From assembly GCA_963965975.1 (NCBI GenBank), contig OZ014413.1, positions 5,404,001 to 5,468,000 on the forward strand: 64,000 nt of DNA, read 5' to 3'. Under the pieces are notes generated by a model that had not been told where the DNA came from, ran no database searches, and worked only from the letters and a program-made list of their open reading frames with translations. The translations under genes and the position numbers were made by a program. Below, in pieces: positions 11,630 to 23,689 of the stretch (positions are counted from its first letter, which is position 1; every line of letters starts with the position of its first letter). Source of the DNA: Xestospongia bergquistia (taxonomy: Eukaryota; Porifera; Demospongiae; Haplosclerida; Petrosiidae).

Positions 11630-12487
11630 ATTTAATTTCATTCCTTTAGACTACATTGTCCATTATTATTGTGGAAGAGACATTATGTTGTAGCAGCCAT
11701 TTATTTTCAAAATCTATCAGATCATGTGAAATCACTTAATTTACTACATAATCTAGATTTCCCAGATGATTATTGAGGCCAGACAAATAGATATGCAGAA
11801 AGGGACCACTCGAATCACTTTGTCGTTTGGAATTTTTGGACAATTTTGAGGCATTTATTGTGCTGATTTTTTGATACCCGAAATAAATGCATGCATATTT
11901 AAAGTAACAATATATATTAACAAAAAACAATGGCTATTACATGAAGCTAATTTTGTAAAAACAAGATTCACTATTTCCACCCACACATGCTGTACACAAC
12001 TCATCTTCAACAAGCTCTACCTACTATGAATCAATAAAAATGACAAAAAAATAAAGAAATAGAGTTAATATTTTACAAACACCTGTAACATTATCTGTAA
12101 CATTTAGTTTTAATATCAAATTACCAATAAACATAGCTATATACCTTTAATAAATTTCAGAAAATTGTCCAATTGTGTATGTATTATTTTATCTGTTAAA
12201 GCGTGACAGAATTACTTTTTAAGAACATACCACCAAAAAATGCAGGATATACTTTGCCATCATGAGAATTGCGAAATTTTATGAGTGACTTGTGAGTATC
12301 ACAATTACTTGTTTGATATTGCATTATAATATCAGTTGAAACAAGTTGATCCTTTATAGTCATCGGAAAATTATTGCAGAAGTAAATACATATAGTGCAA
12401 ACTATAAAATAACATTTACTTAGTTATTGTATGTACTTCCTGTGGTGTTCCAACATTGTATAGACTCTACTATGAAGTATACAGTTC
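11630..12487 (+). repeat. Duplicated segment D, copy 2 (without MITE)
   Basis: Paralogue of 5450-6812, without the 5591-6008 insertion. It is joined at about 12487 directly to segment B copy 2. In the first copies D is followed by the ZU5-like exon and segment A, so an internal deletion of ZU5-A-DEATH has occurred in this unit. Confidence 0.68.
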
Positions 12488-12836
12488 TATAGACCATAAC
12501 TATATATGGTATGTACTACTAACAGTAATATGCCTAGCCTTTTTCGATGTCTGGTTAAGATGAATATCTCTAAGGTCTTTGCCTTATTCATGTTACAGTC
12601 AATCTTTACTTTTCTTCTCGATGAAGTCTGTCCAATGAAGACTAATTCAATGCTATTATCTGCACACAAAAGTGAATTTTTTATATGAAGAATAAAGTTA
12701 CAATTGACTTATGACTCTAATACACTCATTTCATTCACTGTGTCATAAAATAACAATTAAATTCAGAAAATTTATAAAAGTTCTATAATGAAATATCTGT
12801 ACTCATGACAACTAGCAAAATTTGCCACGTGAACAA
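12488..12836 (+). repeat. Duplicated segment B, copy 2 (left part)
   Basis: Paralogue of 1695-2302 with shared ATGCCTAGCCTTTTT, CTAAGGTCTTTGCCTT and CTAGCAAAATTTGCCA blocks. It stops at GAACAA where the piggyBac element begins and resumes at 15611. Confidence 0.7.
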
Positions 12837-12840
12837 TTGA

Positions 12841-15610
12841 CCCTTCACTGACGCATGCACAAACGGACACCGTGACCAAATTATTTCTGTGGTTTGTAGA
12901 GGAAAAGACATGTAAGGCTGGTCATGTGAATGCTTGTGCCTTTGCTCGAAGTAGAGTTAGTGTGTTGTGATCTACAAAGTGTCAAAAGCTTTGTCGTGAA
13001 ATGTTGTCCAAGATCTTTTCATCGTAAAGGCAAGTTGGTAACAAAATTTGCGATCAAGGGCTACCTTTACATTTGTTTGTTTACTGACAGTGTTTGATTG
13101 TGTTCTATTCTAGGGCTACTTTATCATTGAAGGTGAGTTTTATATAGTACTTTTATTTTTATAGAATAAAGAAATGCTTTGTAGCTACCTTTCTCATGTG
13201 AATAAGTTGTTTTCAGTTACTATTGTGGAGTAAACAAATTTGGCATTTTATTTTTACTTGTATTTCCTGTACTGATATAGGAGGAAAATGCATTTGTAGA
13301 GTAAAATGTGTATAACATAATTTAGTAAATAAATAGCATGAGGATATGATACTATGTGCGTGTGTGTGTAGACTACATAATGCTAATAATTATGAAATGC
13401 TTGAAAACAGTCACTATCTGGTATTCCTGTGTGGCATAGGTGTTTTTTGCACAATTGGCATTCCCACTGTGTCCACTTCAATTGTTTTCTTTTCCTGTAG
13501 CAATGAGAGCATTTGCATTACTTTGCTGCTTTCATTGGGAAGTGTAAAGTTGGCACAGAGGGAAGAACAGCAGAGGAAGGCCCACCTCTAACTTTTCGAC
13601 CGTTATAATTCCCAATTAGCTGTTTTGTCAACTCTGACCTGATATCAATGTATTGATGGTACCCATGCCCTGTTGATGGCACATATCGGTGAAGGATGTA
13701 GGCATTTGCCAATGTGAGTTCGAAATAAAAACCAAAAGATGTATTTGTAGAATTTGTGGCTTTTCATTCGTACACAGCAGTAGTGTCGTAGCTGGTCATT
13801 GCGATCAACCCCTCCCATATGCTTGCATTCAAGGGGCAGGTAAAAGTTTTCTTGTGCCATCCTTTTGTTTTCTGGTTACTATGCCTTCTTCATTTCTTCA
13901 GTTGGTGGACAGAACACTTCATTTCTTCAGTTGGTAGACAGAACACTTACTGTTTAGTTGTCATGCCACAATGAGAAAATGCTATTTTCTTTTTCAATTG
14001 TCTCTCAGGTAGTCCCTTTTTAAGAAAAGGCTTAACTTCATCAGGGTAGCCTACTTGATTTGATTGAATGGTGCCACATGCATAGGTTGAGTCCTTTAGA
14101 AGGTCATTGAAGAGCAGTACACAGGTGATAAGTTATCACAGTGTACTGTATAGTGTTTGCCAACTGGATTCCTAGTTAGATCTTTCACAAACCCTTCACC
14201 TAACTGTGTTTCTGACCTGTCTCCCACTTTGCCAAGGTACACCTGAAATTGAGAAACAGCCATTCATAGCATCTGCTCTCATCCAGACTTTTATCCCTCT
14301 CTTTGTAGGTTTTTTGGGGAGATATTGCTTGAGAGAGGATCTTCCCTTGAAGGGGATCATGAACTCATCGATAGAGCTGGCACTGTGAGGATTATATACC
14401 TCCAAAAACCTATCTGATATGGTACTGGTCGGATTTTCCAAGGACGATTGTAGCTGGGATCTGTTCACTGAACTGAGTAGTACTCATTCTGTGTGAAATG
14501 GAGAAACTGAGATATTTCCAAGAATCGTCTCCGAGATCCTGTCTGCTACTGGGAAGTAATGCTAAGTTTTATCTAATTTCCAGTAATCGTATAGGCATAG
14601 TAATTGATTGATTCCCATTAGAATCATGAATCCAAAATATGCTTGAATTTCAAGTGGTGTTACTTGGTCAAATCTATCATAGACATCAGTTGATAGTAGC
14701 ATATAGATTAGTTTGCTCAGCAATCATATTGATTAGAGCAGGAGTGAAAAGAAAATGGAAGATACCAAGTAGGGTATGAGAGAGGGGAACTGTAGGTTTA
14801 CAAGGAATAGTACAGGGAAGGAAAGTAGTAGGGATGTCATTAGTAAGGCCAGTTTTAGCTGACTCAAAGTCAAAGGATTCACCTGACTCAAATTCAAATG
14901 ATTCATCGATGTCCATAGCATCACCACTATAGAAATAGAAAAGACAAGCGTCAAAGAATTATTTGGAGTGTTGGTATAACAACAAAAGCAGTAGACGTGG
15001 TTATAATAATTCTTTCTTTTGATCATACTTTTTATCGGTTTCCATTCTGTGTAAAAGAAAATGGAATGAAAAAGTGCTTTCTTAGTGTTTAGTTTGTTTT
15101 TCTAATTATAATGCAATATTGTTACTGCATACACATTATATTATATACAATAATAATGATTATAATATTATATTATATAACAACAATTATTTTTTTTACC
15201 TTTCGTATTCAATCTCTTCTTTCTCTTCCACATCAAAATCATTGTCACTATTCTCACATATAACCTCACCACCAATTTCGACTATATCTTCTGCTCTGTA
15301 ACTCACGGCTAATTACAGCTAAGAACTAAATTTATGGCTGGGTGTGGCAGATGCTTGATGAAATTATTTGTGTATAAATATTGCGCTCTATTATGACGAC
15401 GTCTTATTGCGATTCTTACTAAAATTATGGTCATTTTGTTGATAAATATTTCTTTTTCTGTTCCATAGACATTAACGAGCATTTTGGACTATGTACTTCG
15501 AGATTGCATTGCTTATTCAGCGCTTGGTATTAAAGTTTCAAATTTGCAACTTTGGTCATTTCATGCATGTTCCAAAAATTTGCAAATCTGCAACCTTGGT
15601 CGGTAAAGGG
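12841..15610 (-). mobile_element. piggyBac-family DNA transposon 2 (2.77 kb)
   Basis: The left end is CCCTTCACTGACGCATGC. The right end, reverse-complemented, is CCCTTTACCGACCAAGG, so the ends are imperfect inverted repeats CCCTT(C/T)AC(T/C)GAC. The flanking target duplications have each mutated once: TTGA at 12837-12840 and ATAA at 15611-15614. The paralogous empty site at 2303-2306 reads TTAA with the same flanks, which proves the insertion and its boundaries. A minus-strand transposase remnant lies inside. Confidence 0.9.
13370..15301 (-). pseudogene. piggyBac transposase, decayed
   Basis: From the N-terminus (right): an acidic exon around 15301-15195 (EDIVEIGGEVICENSDNDFD, then a GT donor), an exon beginning near 14930 with MDIDESFEFESGESFDFES, and the helix fragment INMIAEQTNLYA. 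SSIDEFMIPFKGRSSLKQYL (~14360) carries the first catalytic Asp with KPTKRGIKVW after it, and HMGGVDRNDQLRHYY-like sequence (~13815) carries the third Asp with KSHKFYKYIFWFLF. A Cys-rich C-terminus (CKCSHCYRKRKQ, WECQLCKKHLC) ends near 13380. Frameshifts and stops are frequent, and the YMDNYYTS region around the second Asp is not readable. This element is older than element 1. Confidence 0.85.
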
Positions 15611-15800
15611 ATAATTGTTAACCCTCACCAATGAATACCCACCATATGATGTTCTAATATATACTAAATGTACTTTCCATTTTTTGACCGCACAGGCTAA
15701 CTTATCTGATAGTAACACTGCATTAGAAGTTTCTAAATAATTACATAAGGATTAATAACTTATATGTACATGACACCTTAGTTAAAGATATTTTTTGACC
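15611..15800 (+). repeat. Duplicated segment C, copy 2 (right part)
   Basis: Continues the paralogy with 2303-2520 after the piggyBac insertion. Shared blocks: TTGTTAACCCTCACCAATGA, CCACCATATGATGT and GCACAGGCTA. Confidence 0.68.
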
Positions 15801-16140
15801 TCACTGTCAATGTGATACTGAAACACTATAGTTTGTTTGAGAGAAATAATATAACTTAATATTTATTAACACAATGTATAATAATAATACATGCTGTATA
15901 AATAGCAGAAATGGATAATGTTGTCTTGGATATGCTATGTCAAAAACGAAGTAGCTTGCTAGTAAACAGCCAAGACATTCACCAAAACAACTTGTGGTGA
16001 CTAGACATGTCCTTTCTATACCTACAATGAACTCCTTTTTAGATGTACCATTAAGAATGACTAATGTAAGGCTCAAGCCTTCTTTGCTCTTCAGTAAACA
16101 CATCTATATCTATAGTATTCTGTAGATATAAGGAGAGTTC
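15800..16140. other. No gene recognised
   Basis: The 98-residue minus-strand frame at 15807-16103 is low in composition bias but matches nothing I know. It lies at the 3' end of the decayed SAM-domain gene and may hold its last exon or chance sequence. Confidence 0.35.
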
Positions 16141-16184
16141 ATATTAATGTTTTGAAATAAATTGTACGGTAACTTACATCAGCA

Positions 16185-17153
16185 GTAATTGTGATGCTTT
16201 TTTTATCTTTCTGCATACAACTTTCTTCTTCTGTAAGTAAATTGAAGACGCTTCTTTCTCTAGTAACCTTAATATCTTTACTCATCACTTTTTCCAGTCA
16301 GCTTCAAACTCTTCTAAAGTATGATTATATTTAGTCACTCCTATAAACTCTTGCCATAACTAAATGAGACACACAGCATAAATATATCATAATTTATTTC
16401 AAAGTACATACAGTACTAGTCACATTAGTATATAGTTAAGGAAACTTACCCAACACTTCTTTGTCAGTATAGGAAACTTTCCAAGACATTTTTACTTCAG
16501 CACCTGTTGTTTTAACTCATGTCTGCCATTCATTTATTGTTGCTATTAATAGTTCTTTAAGAACTGACCTCTTTAGTTTTTGACTAGACTATTCATCTTG
16601 TAAGGTGGAATATGCATCTTCATAAGATAGCTCATTATAATCATTAGGTGATGAAGGCACTGACATTTCCTTTTCTTAGGAAGTTGCTCTAATGAATCAT
16701 TTTCTTTATCAGTTTTGTTGCAAGGTCTGCGCAGATTATTAAATTTCATCATAAGTTTTTTCCTTCAAGATCTCTATAAAACACAAACACAGCATACTAT
16801 GTATTATTCACAGTTAACTTACAATTTTAACACCTTCCTCTTCTAAAATATCTACCAATTTTGTGCAGACAAAAGTATATTGTTGGGGCAATGGTTTCAT
16901 TGTGTACTTCAATATACTGGCAGCAAGACTTGAAACAATTTCATTTTGGATAGATGATTGATGTGAATACTATATATATATATATAGTATTATATACATA
17001 TTATATATATATATAATACTATTATATATATATATATAATACTATTACATATTATATATATATATATATACATAATATATAAGTAGAAGTACAGGAACAT
17101 TTCATATGTCAAAAATATGTGTATATATAATTATATATATGTATGTATATATT

Positions 17154-17228
<75 letters not shown>

Positions 17229-17526
17229 TATTATATATATATATATATACACATATAATTATATATATATAATCATACTTTTACTATAGACGTGACAGGA
17301 ATGTTGTAAGGAGTAGGATGAGATTCTTTTTGGAGCTGTTGCAGTTCAATTATATCAGTTACTAGAGAGGTTATCTGCTCTTCAGACATTAATTGGAAGA
17401 TCGATCCACTAATTTTGTTTCTTCTAGAAACTTCAACTACATCCTTATCGAACTTTGTTCCTAAGATTCAGCAAATTCACAAACAGATAAGGATGCAAGT
17501 TCTTTAACGTTGACGCCACAAGCCAT
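16185..17526 (-). pseudogene. SAM-domain protein gene, multi-exon, decayed
   Basis: Exon 1 starts at ATG 17526 (MACGVNVKELASLSVCEFAE). One missing T after E-S shifts the frame; it then reads TKFDKDVVEVSRRNKISGSI and FQLMSEEQITSLVTDI. This is a SAM-like bundle with the classic [R/E]-N-x-I-S-G-x-x-F-x-L-[ML]-[ST]-E-E core, used for protein-protein oligomerisation. Later exons: ~16885-16830 (FVCTKLVDILEEEGVK, donor GTAAGT); ~16770-16460, with basic LPKKRKC, DYNELSYEDAYSTLQDE and LKELLIATINEWQT, broken by TAG and TGA; and ~16370-16185 (LWQEFIGVTKYNHTLEEFEA, then TEEESCMQK and KSITITAD, donor GTAAGT). The PKKRK motif hints at nuclear location. A dead gene by its stops; full function unknown. Confidence 0.6.
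16971..17270. repeat. Compound (TA)n microsatellite
   Basis: About 300 bp of mostly TA/ATATAC repeats with short interruptions (purest tract 17159-17221), inside the first intron of the SAM-domain pseudogene. Confidence 0.9.
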
Positions 17527-17529
17527 AGT

Positions 17530-18160
17530 TGTCTTTTAATTCTGTAACTTTACCAGCCACTAGTTGCAAACTTCAGACGTCTTTGATACTATAATGTGAT
17601 GTATGCATGCACATCACAATGTAGTATCGTGTGTTCATTTGATGTTAGAGAGATGTCGAAATACAGCTGTCCTTTGTGCTAGGAGTTTACAGGTCTTAGA
17701 TTTCATCATTTGTTGTCACACGTTCTTCTTCTTCATTCAAGTAGACTTGGTCTTTAAATTGTTTGTGGAAATAATGTCTGTACAAGATCATTTAGGCTTA
17801 TGAAAACTTACAGAAACAACCTTTATGGAGACCACATGATCAACTTCAATCCAGACAGTATTGTGTTGAAAACAAAGGAATGTATAAGCTTTCACCATCT
17901 ACCCTTGAAACAATTATAGAAGATGTAACATTGCTTTTTCAATTTGTACATGATAATATGCATCAATATGCTCTTACCAAACTTGAGGAATCATCCAGTC
18001 TTCATCAACACCAGCTGAGTTGCTTATTGGAAGTTTTTGTTTGCAATAACATTTTCATGTCATCTTTTAATGTATTTGAAACATGCTATTTATAGCAGCA
18101 ATATTTTAAAGATACATTTGACATGATAGTAAGTTTGTTTGTATGCTCAAATAGGTTTTA
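17530..18160. other. No recognised gene; small open frame at 17880-18095
   Basis: The plus-strand frame at 17880 reads LSPSTLETIIEDVTLLFQFV and HQYALTKLEE. It could be a helical scrap of a transposon protein but has no diagnostic motif. The rest is non-coding. Confidence 0.3.
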
Positions 18161-18166
18161 GTACTT

Positions 18167-18403
18167 TTATTTTTTGTTATATATTTCCTTTTCTTTTTGT
18201 AACAACTCCTCATATTTTTGTTCATGTTTGCTTTTCAGGTGAGCTTTCAAGTTTGTACTGAACTTCCCTTTAAAAGTAGCCTCACAGTATTTACCATTTA
18301 TGTCAACTTGGCACACAGTCTTTCCTAGAGTCACAACATACTTAAAATGGTCCCAAACTGGGCTGGTGTTTGGCCTTCCAGGTTGTACTGCTGCTGTAGC
18401 CAT
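18167..18403 (-). pseudogene. BED zinc-finger N-terminus, hAT-transposon-like fragment
   Basis: ATG at 18403, 78 codons: SPVWDHFKYV, GKTVCQVDINGKYCEATFKG and STNLKAHLKSKHEQKYEEL. The W-x-H-F start and final HL-x-x-K-H fit a BED finger, the DNA-binding module at the N-terminus of hAT transposases and their domesticated derivatives. The second Cys of the usual C-x2-C is Asp here (CQVD), so a zinc ligand is lost unless the nearby Cys substitutes. The frame stops at TAA after EKEIYNKK and no catalytic hAT core follows. The upstream flank (18560-18830) has short A/T-rich repeated motifs (AACAATAA, TTAGTTATTG) typical of hAT subterminal regions. Confidence 0.6.
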
Positions 18404-18417
18404 CTTGATCAGAATGC

Positions 18418-18541
18418 CAGATACTGTATGTCACATGGCAGGCAGCTGTCTGAGACAGGTGCTTGCAAATTGCAATGTGACATACAGTATGGTCAAAAGA
18501 AAGTTATGAGACAGCCTATCTCACAACTTCCTTTTGACCAT
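18418..18541. repeat. Two adjacent hairpins, possible Tc1-like TIR remnants
   Basis: First stem: TACTGTATGTCACAT (18420 on) pairs with ATGTGACATACAGTA (~18476-18490). Second stem: TGGTCAAAAGAAAGTTATGA (from 18491) pairs with its near-complement ending TTCCTTTTGACCA (to 18541), about 22 bp with two mismatches. The TACAGTATGGTCAAAAG order resembles Tc1-type terminal repeats. The unit overlaps the 5' end of the BED frame. Confidence 0.55.
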
Positions 18542-18829
18542 TCAGCTTGATCATTGTGTTAATTGATTGTTATTTTAGTTTGTGTTTAACTGTTTACACA
18601 TTTGAATGGTTAACTGATCTGATTGTGTGAAATCTGGAAATGAAATGGCTAAAATTCACGACTACTTTTGTGCAATTTTAGTTTTTGATATTAATTGTAA
18701 ATCAATGACTGGTTAATTTTAGTTATAGTTTGTTATTGTTAACAATAATAATTTGGCCATTAAAAAATTGTTAGTTTTAGTTATTGTTAAACAATTACAT
18801 TAATAATTTTCAATGGGATACCTTTGACA

Positions 18830-19770
18830 TACTTCAAATTGTGCACCTCAGAAGATTTAACGAATAACACTTTTCTCCTTAAGAAATTAGCCATCTGTCA
18901 CATGGCAATTGAAAGCAATTCAAAACTACAGTTATAAATATAATAACAGATGTTCTATTATAACAGTTATTATTATTAAAATAATAACTAGGTATTGTCT
19001 TTTTTTGATTTAAGGCATCTATAAAGCCACTAAGGTTCTGAAAAACCTTTTAACAAAGAAGGAGACTGAGAATCGCTAGAACTATTGGTCATCAGAACTA
19101 TTGGAATGATCAGATAGAGGTAGTAGACTTTTCACGTGATGGCTTCGCTCTCAGAATCATCAACTAACAGGCATCTGGATAGTCAGTATCTCTTGTTAGA
19201 GTTGAAAAAGCAGCTCTCTTTCTGTAGTATCTTCAAGAACATGTCAGAAAATGTGGTGAGTTTGCATGACATGCACGTGAACAAACAATAAATAAAATTA
19301 TAATGCTTCAGTGCTAATTGCATATGATAGGACAGGAAATACCTCACCTTACATTCCAAGCATAAAACACCTTTTTTAATGATGGGTTTTTCTCAACTCG
19401 GACTGAGTATAGCAGGTTAGAGACATCTTCCAATGATGGCAATCTTGATAACTCACACCAAGACCCAATTATAAATGTGAAGTTGTAAATATTTTATTTC
19501 AAACATAATAAATAAAAAAAGTATAAATAATAAAAAAAGGTCAATTCAATGTAAATAATTTAGGTAACATATCAATCACCTGATAAATACCTCACAAGAT
19601 GAATTATTAGTGACAAATGAAAGTGATGATGATAGAAATCGGTCACCACATTATAAATATACCTTTGTATATTACAATCAAAAATAAAAGTAAATGTAAT
19701 TGAAATTCTGAATAAACAAATATCTTGATAAAAAATCGATTGTAAAAATTATGAACTCTTCACTAACCTT
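18830..19770. other. Mostly non-coding; one possible small exon
   Basis: A plus-strand stretch at 19139-19255 opens with ATG, reads MASLSESSTNRHLD and LLLELKKQLSF, and ends at a plausible donor (GTGGTGAGT). No partner exon or family was recognised, so I do not call a gene. The rest is A/T-rich without features. Confidence 0.25.
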
Positions 19771-19779
19771 CTAAACAGG

Positions 19780-21110
19780 ATGAGCATGTCAGGTGGGGTA
19801 GGTGAGGGTGTGGAAGAGGATACAGACGAGGATGAAGGAAGAGAGGTAGACAACAATGTGGAAGAAGAGGTGGATGAAGATGGAAAAGAGGAGGTACGCA
19901 AGGACACAATAATAGTGATGACGATGATGAAACTGACCCATGCACATAAATAAACGAACCGGGGCGCTGATTACCACCATCAACTTGTACTTTCAGTGAG
20001 CAACCAGGACCAAAGATGACTTTGACAGCCAACTCATCTTCACTCGAGTTTTTCAGTTTGTTCATGGATGACATAGTGTTGAAGATAGATGCTTGTGAAT
20101 GGAACAAATGAGTATCCCAGTGTGGTTATTGATGAAAGGAAACAGACTGGAAAACTCAAACCGAGCTCAAAGTGTAGGAAACCCAGTCATGTTAACATCA
20201 CTGAAATGAAAGCAGTTCTCCCACTAATAATCTATATGGGAATATTGCATTGCCTAGAGAGAGATGGGTATTGGAAAACATCTTGGATAAGTTACATACC
20301 CTTCTTTCATGATGTCCTTTCTTGAAATCAATTTTAGGAAATATTCTGGATACTTCATATACCAAAGAAAACACCACATACAAATTGAATTGATAAAGTA
20401 AGTCCTCTCTTAGATCACTTTGCTAATATTCAAAGTGTATACTATCTGCAGAGTGAACTCTCAATTCATGAAACTATGGTTGGCTTCAAGGGATGGTTAG
20501 TTTCATACAATACTCTCCTCTAAAACCTACAAAGTTAGGAATAAAAAGTATTTGTACTTACTGGCATGTTTTATTTGTAACATCCTTCCATATACTGGGC
20601 AAGAAATGAGAGCCCATCTCTCCAGCTGTAATGCGTGATCTGCCTCTCTTAGCCAAGGTTGTTGTTGTGAAAAATACCTTGGCAAAGGTCCACCTTTATG
20701 CAGATAAATTCTATTCGAGTGTTTCTTTGGCAGATGAGTTGGAATATTATTCATTTGGAAGATGTAATATCAAGTGGTGGAGGAAGCTCATGTTCTTTTT
20801 ATTTGGGTTGGCATTGTCAGCACATATATCATGTACAAAATAACAGTTACCATACCTCTCACATAAATGAAACATTGTAGTAGGTCTTTGTGATGGGTTA
20901 GCCATAGGTGATGTCACAAGACAGTTCATGCACCTCATAAGACCAGAGGAAAGATTTCAGGGACGACATTACAATGAACAAGTAACAAAACAAAGACAAT
21001 ACCTCGTATGTAATGACAGTACAAAAGGAGAAAGACATGACACCATATATTACTGTAGGACATGCATAAATAGCCCACCAATACATGTAGATACTTGTTT
21101 TCAATGATAC
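19780..21110 (+). pseudogene. piggyBac transposase 3, RG-rich subtype, heavily decayed
   Basis: Fragments in several frames follow piggyBac order. An Arg/Gly-rich then Asp-rich leader (19790-19930) is followed by FSEQPGPKMTL and SLEFFSLFMDDIVLK (~20040), then NITEMKAVLPLIIYMGILHC and ERDGYWKTSWISYIPFFHDV (20190-20325). ELSIHETMVGFKGW (~20455) has the first catalytic Asp changed to His, and AKVHLYADKFYSS (~20690) covers the second-Asp region with ADK in place of MDN. The C-terminal EERFQGRHYNEQ, CNDSTKG, YYCRTCIN and HVDTCFQ (20945-21105) form the zinc-binding tail. The third-Asp block (MGGVD) was not found. Element ends and TTAA duplications could not be located. It is closest to element 4 at 50.6 kb. 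Confidence 0.8.
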
Positions 21111-21114
21111 TATG

Positions 21115-23650
21115 AACTACTTAATTATAAATTATAAGATCTGTAAATATGTATTGATATTGCTCTATCACTACTACATATTATTAAAAATAGACTAAAA
21201 TACTCACAAAAGCTGTTATAGTCACTGAATCTTATACAAAACAGACAAAAAGTCACTTGTAATGTAGATAGATTGATGTGATTCATATGAAAATAACTAA
21301 CCTTTTTAAACAACAAGAAAGATATGCAGACAAAAGACAATCAGTAAATACTGCACAATAGAGATTTACATTGATATAAACATCTTTCAAACCGTTTAAT
21401 ACTTGTAGTCATTTTGTGCATGCATGTAAATGTTAACTCTTTTGCCTTTTTAACTGCTAATACTCAGAATATTTAACAGCTACAAAGACAGGGACCCAAT
21501 TTGAATCTGGTATTGTAATTTAAAATGGTCTTCTCATCTATTAATGACTAAATTAAACAAAGTATAACTTATAACAGATTGCCTGTTATCATTAAAATGG
21601 CAGCACAGAAGGAGTCCATCCACTCTGTTGTGCTCTCATGAGGTTCTTAGATTGATTCACGTCATTCAGAGTATGTAGCCTCATTTGACATGTATGCTCT
21701 CTAAATTAAGATTGAAAAATGGAAGAAGACTAAAGGATGGTTTGTATGTGTTGTTGTAGAATTCTTTAGTGAATAATATTATTTATTATTATAAAAATGT
21801 AACTACATGTGCCTTAATACCTTATCTTCAGTTGTCATTTTTATTTGTAAACATAATGGCCCTGTTATACTTATGTGCTAAATACTGTGTTATTTATCTG
21901 TTATGACATGATAAACACAAGCTAAATGAGGACTAAATTCAGTATAGGTATGCATGTATTGATTCATCTTGAATAATTTTCTTGTAATGACTTAATTATT
22001 AATAATTGCCTCCAATATTTTTGTACTTGTATGCCTCTGCATAATCAGGGTTGACAATATTTACCTCTTGTGATAGAATAACTAAGGCTACAAAAGGAGC
22101 TACATCTTGGGTTAGATTTTTAAGCATTTCTTTACAAAACAGTTTAATTAAATCAAAATGTGGAGATCATATTGGACCTTAGAATTAGGCTACACTGTAT
22201 TCGTATCAAAATAACCATAAAAACATTTGCTAATTTGAAAATGAAACTGTTGTTTCAATTAAAATAATTTTTGTTTCAACAATAATATTGAGGTCAAATC
22301 TAATGATAGACATATTTTCATATTTAGAATAACTGACAGTAAATTTACAGTGAATTAACCATTTTGACATAACAACAGTTAAATATTGTATTAATTCTTT
22401 TGTACAGTAGATGTAATTTTATGTCTTAATAATAGAAATATGTAATACAGTAGTCATATTATAATGGCGTAGACACTTAATTTTTAATGTGCTACTTGAG
22501 ACAGGTGTGTTGAAGCTACCAATGTCTTTCATACAGGTTACATAGTAGAAGCACCTGTGATAAACTTGGCTTGTACATTTCATTGCTGTTATTATGTACA
22601 ATGGAGAGAGTTTGTAACTTTCCACACTGTTCTAGATAGAGTCTACTCCATTTCCAACATGCCCACACAATTATTTGAAGTCTTTACATAAGCAATTGTC
22701 ACACAAAGAAATAGGGATAGGATAATTACTATTACATAAAAATAATTAAATTCAAAAATAGAAATGGTTGATAGAGCTGGATACTCTAAAGATGCGGTAC
22801 TGGTATGATAACATTTGATAATGATGATTATTGATGGGCTCTTCGAACCTGAAAATGATGATGAACATGGCCATGTTGAGGAATATAAGTAAGATTGTAA
22901 AAATACACATACAATTAAAAAACTTGCTATTCTTCTGAGTGATGACATTCAAGATGAGCATGGCCTCTCCAGACATTTACTAACTATTTACCTAATCCCA
23001 TCACTGTAAAATGTTAACTATAAAACATCATATGATTATGTTTACTACGTGTAACAGTGATGAATTCAAGTGGAGAAGGCGAACTAAAACCTATTTACAT
23101 TATTAAGTTCTATTAACATGTCTGTCCAACTAATTCCTTAACTTCAAAACCAGAAGCACTTAGAATAACATATCATTTTAAGAGAGCACTTAGTTAGAAA
23201 CCTACAAATTAACTCTACATCTTAGCTGTTAGAAGACTCTTCTACACTTTTGAGGAATCACAATCATTACACAGATTAATTTTTTAAGTAAGCAGCCAAA
23301 ACTAAGCAAAAGAGATGTGAGCATGATTCAATTTCCTTTGAGCAATTTAATTTCATATTAGCATGCCCTTAATTGATTTTGTATATAAAGGGTTAAAAGT
23401 AGATATACTTTAAGCCGCTTTAAGGCAAAAATGTGTTCAGTTTGGCTGACAGTTATGGATCATGATAGCACTTATTGGTGAGGAAAACAGTTAACATAAT
23501 TACTTTACCACAAAGAGAAAATGCTGAAAGTAAGCTCAATGAAACAAAATCTTCAGACATACCATAATTATGGTAGATGTTGTTTATGAATCTACTGACA
23601 TTGCAGTACAAGAAAATTAGTCAATATATTACCATAGTTGATCATCAGCC
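21115..23650. other. No gene recognised
   Basis: A/T-rich sequence. Overlapping minus-strand frames at 22643-22976 encode a hydrophobic segment in two frames at once. Neither shows splice sites or a known family, so they look like chance. No RNA gene or repeat cluster was identified. Confidence 0.45.
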
Positions 23651-23689
23651 AGTATATCTACATCTACAACAATTCAGCATAGAGGACAT

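Noticed and set aside
15807..16103. 98-codon minus-strand frame with a hydrophobic stretch
   Set aside because: No family pattern or splice support; kept only as a possible 3' exon of the SAM pseudogene.
16971..17270. TA-rich stretch considered as an origin or matrix-attachment signal
   Set aside because: Simple microsatellite; nothing beyond low complexity supports a function.
17880..18095. 71-codon plus frame as a zinc-finger or transposon gene
   Set aside because: No zinc ligands, no catalytic motif; insufficient evidence.
19763..20107. 114-codon minus-strand frame rich in Pro/Leu/Ser
   Set aside because: It is the reverse strand of the piggyBac 3 leader (Asp/Arg/Gly-rich repeats), a shadow.
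22643..22976. Two overlapping minus-strand hydrophobic frames that could be a small membrane protein
   Set aside because: Both frames are equally plausible, with A/T-driven Ile/Phe/Tyr content, no splice context and no motif.
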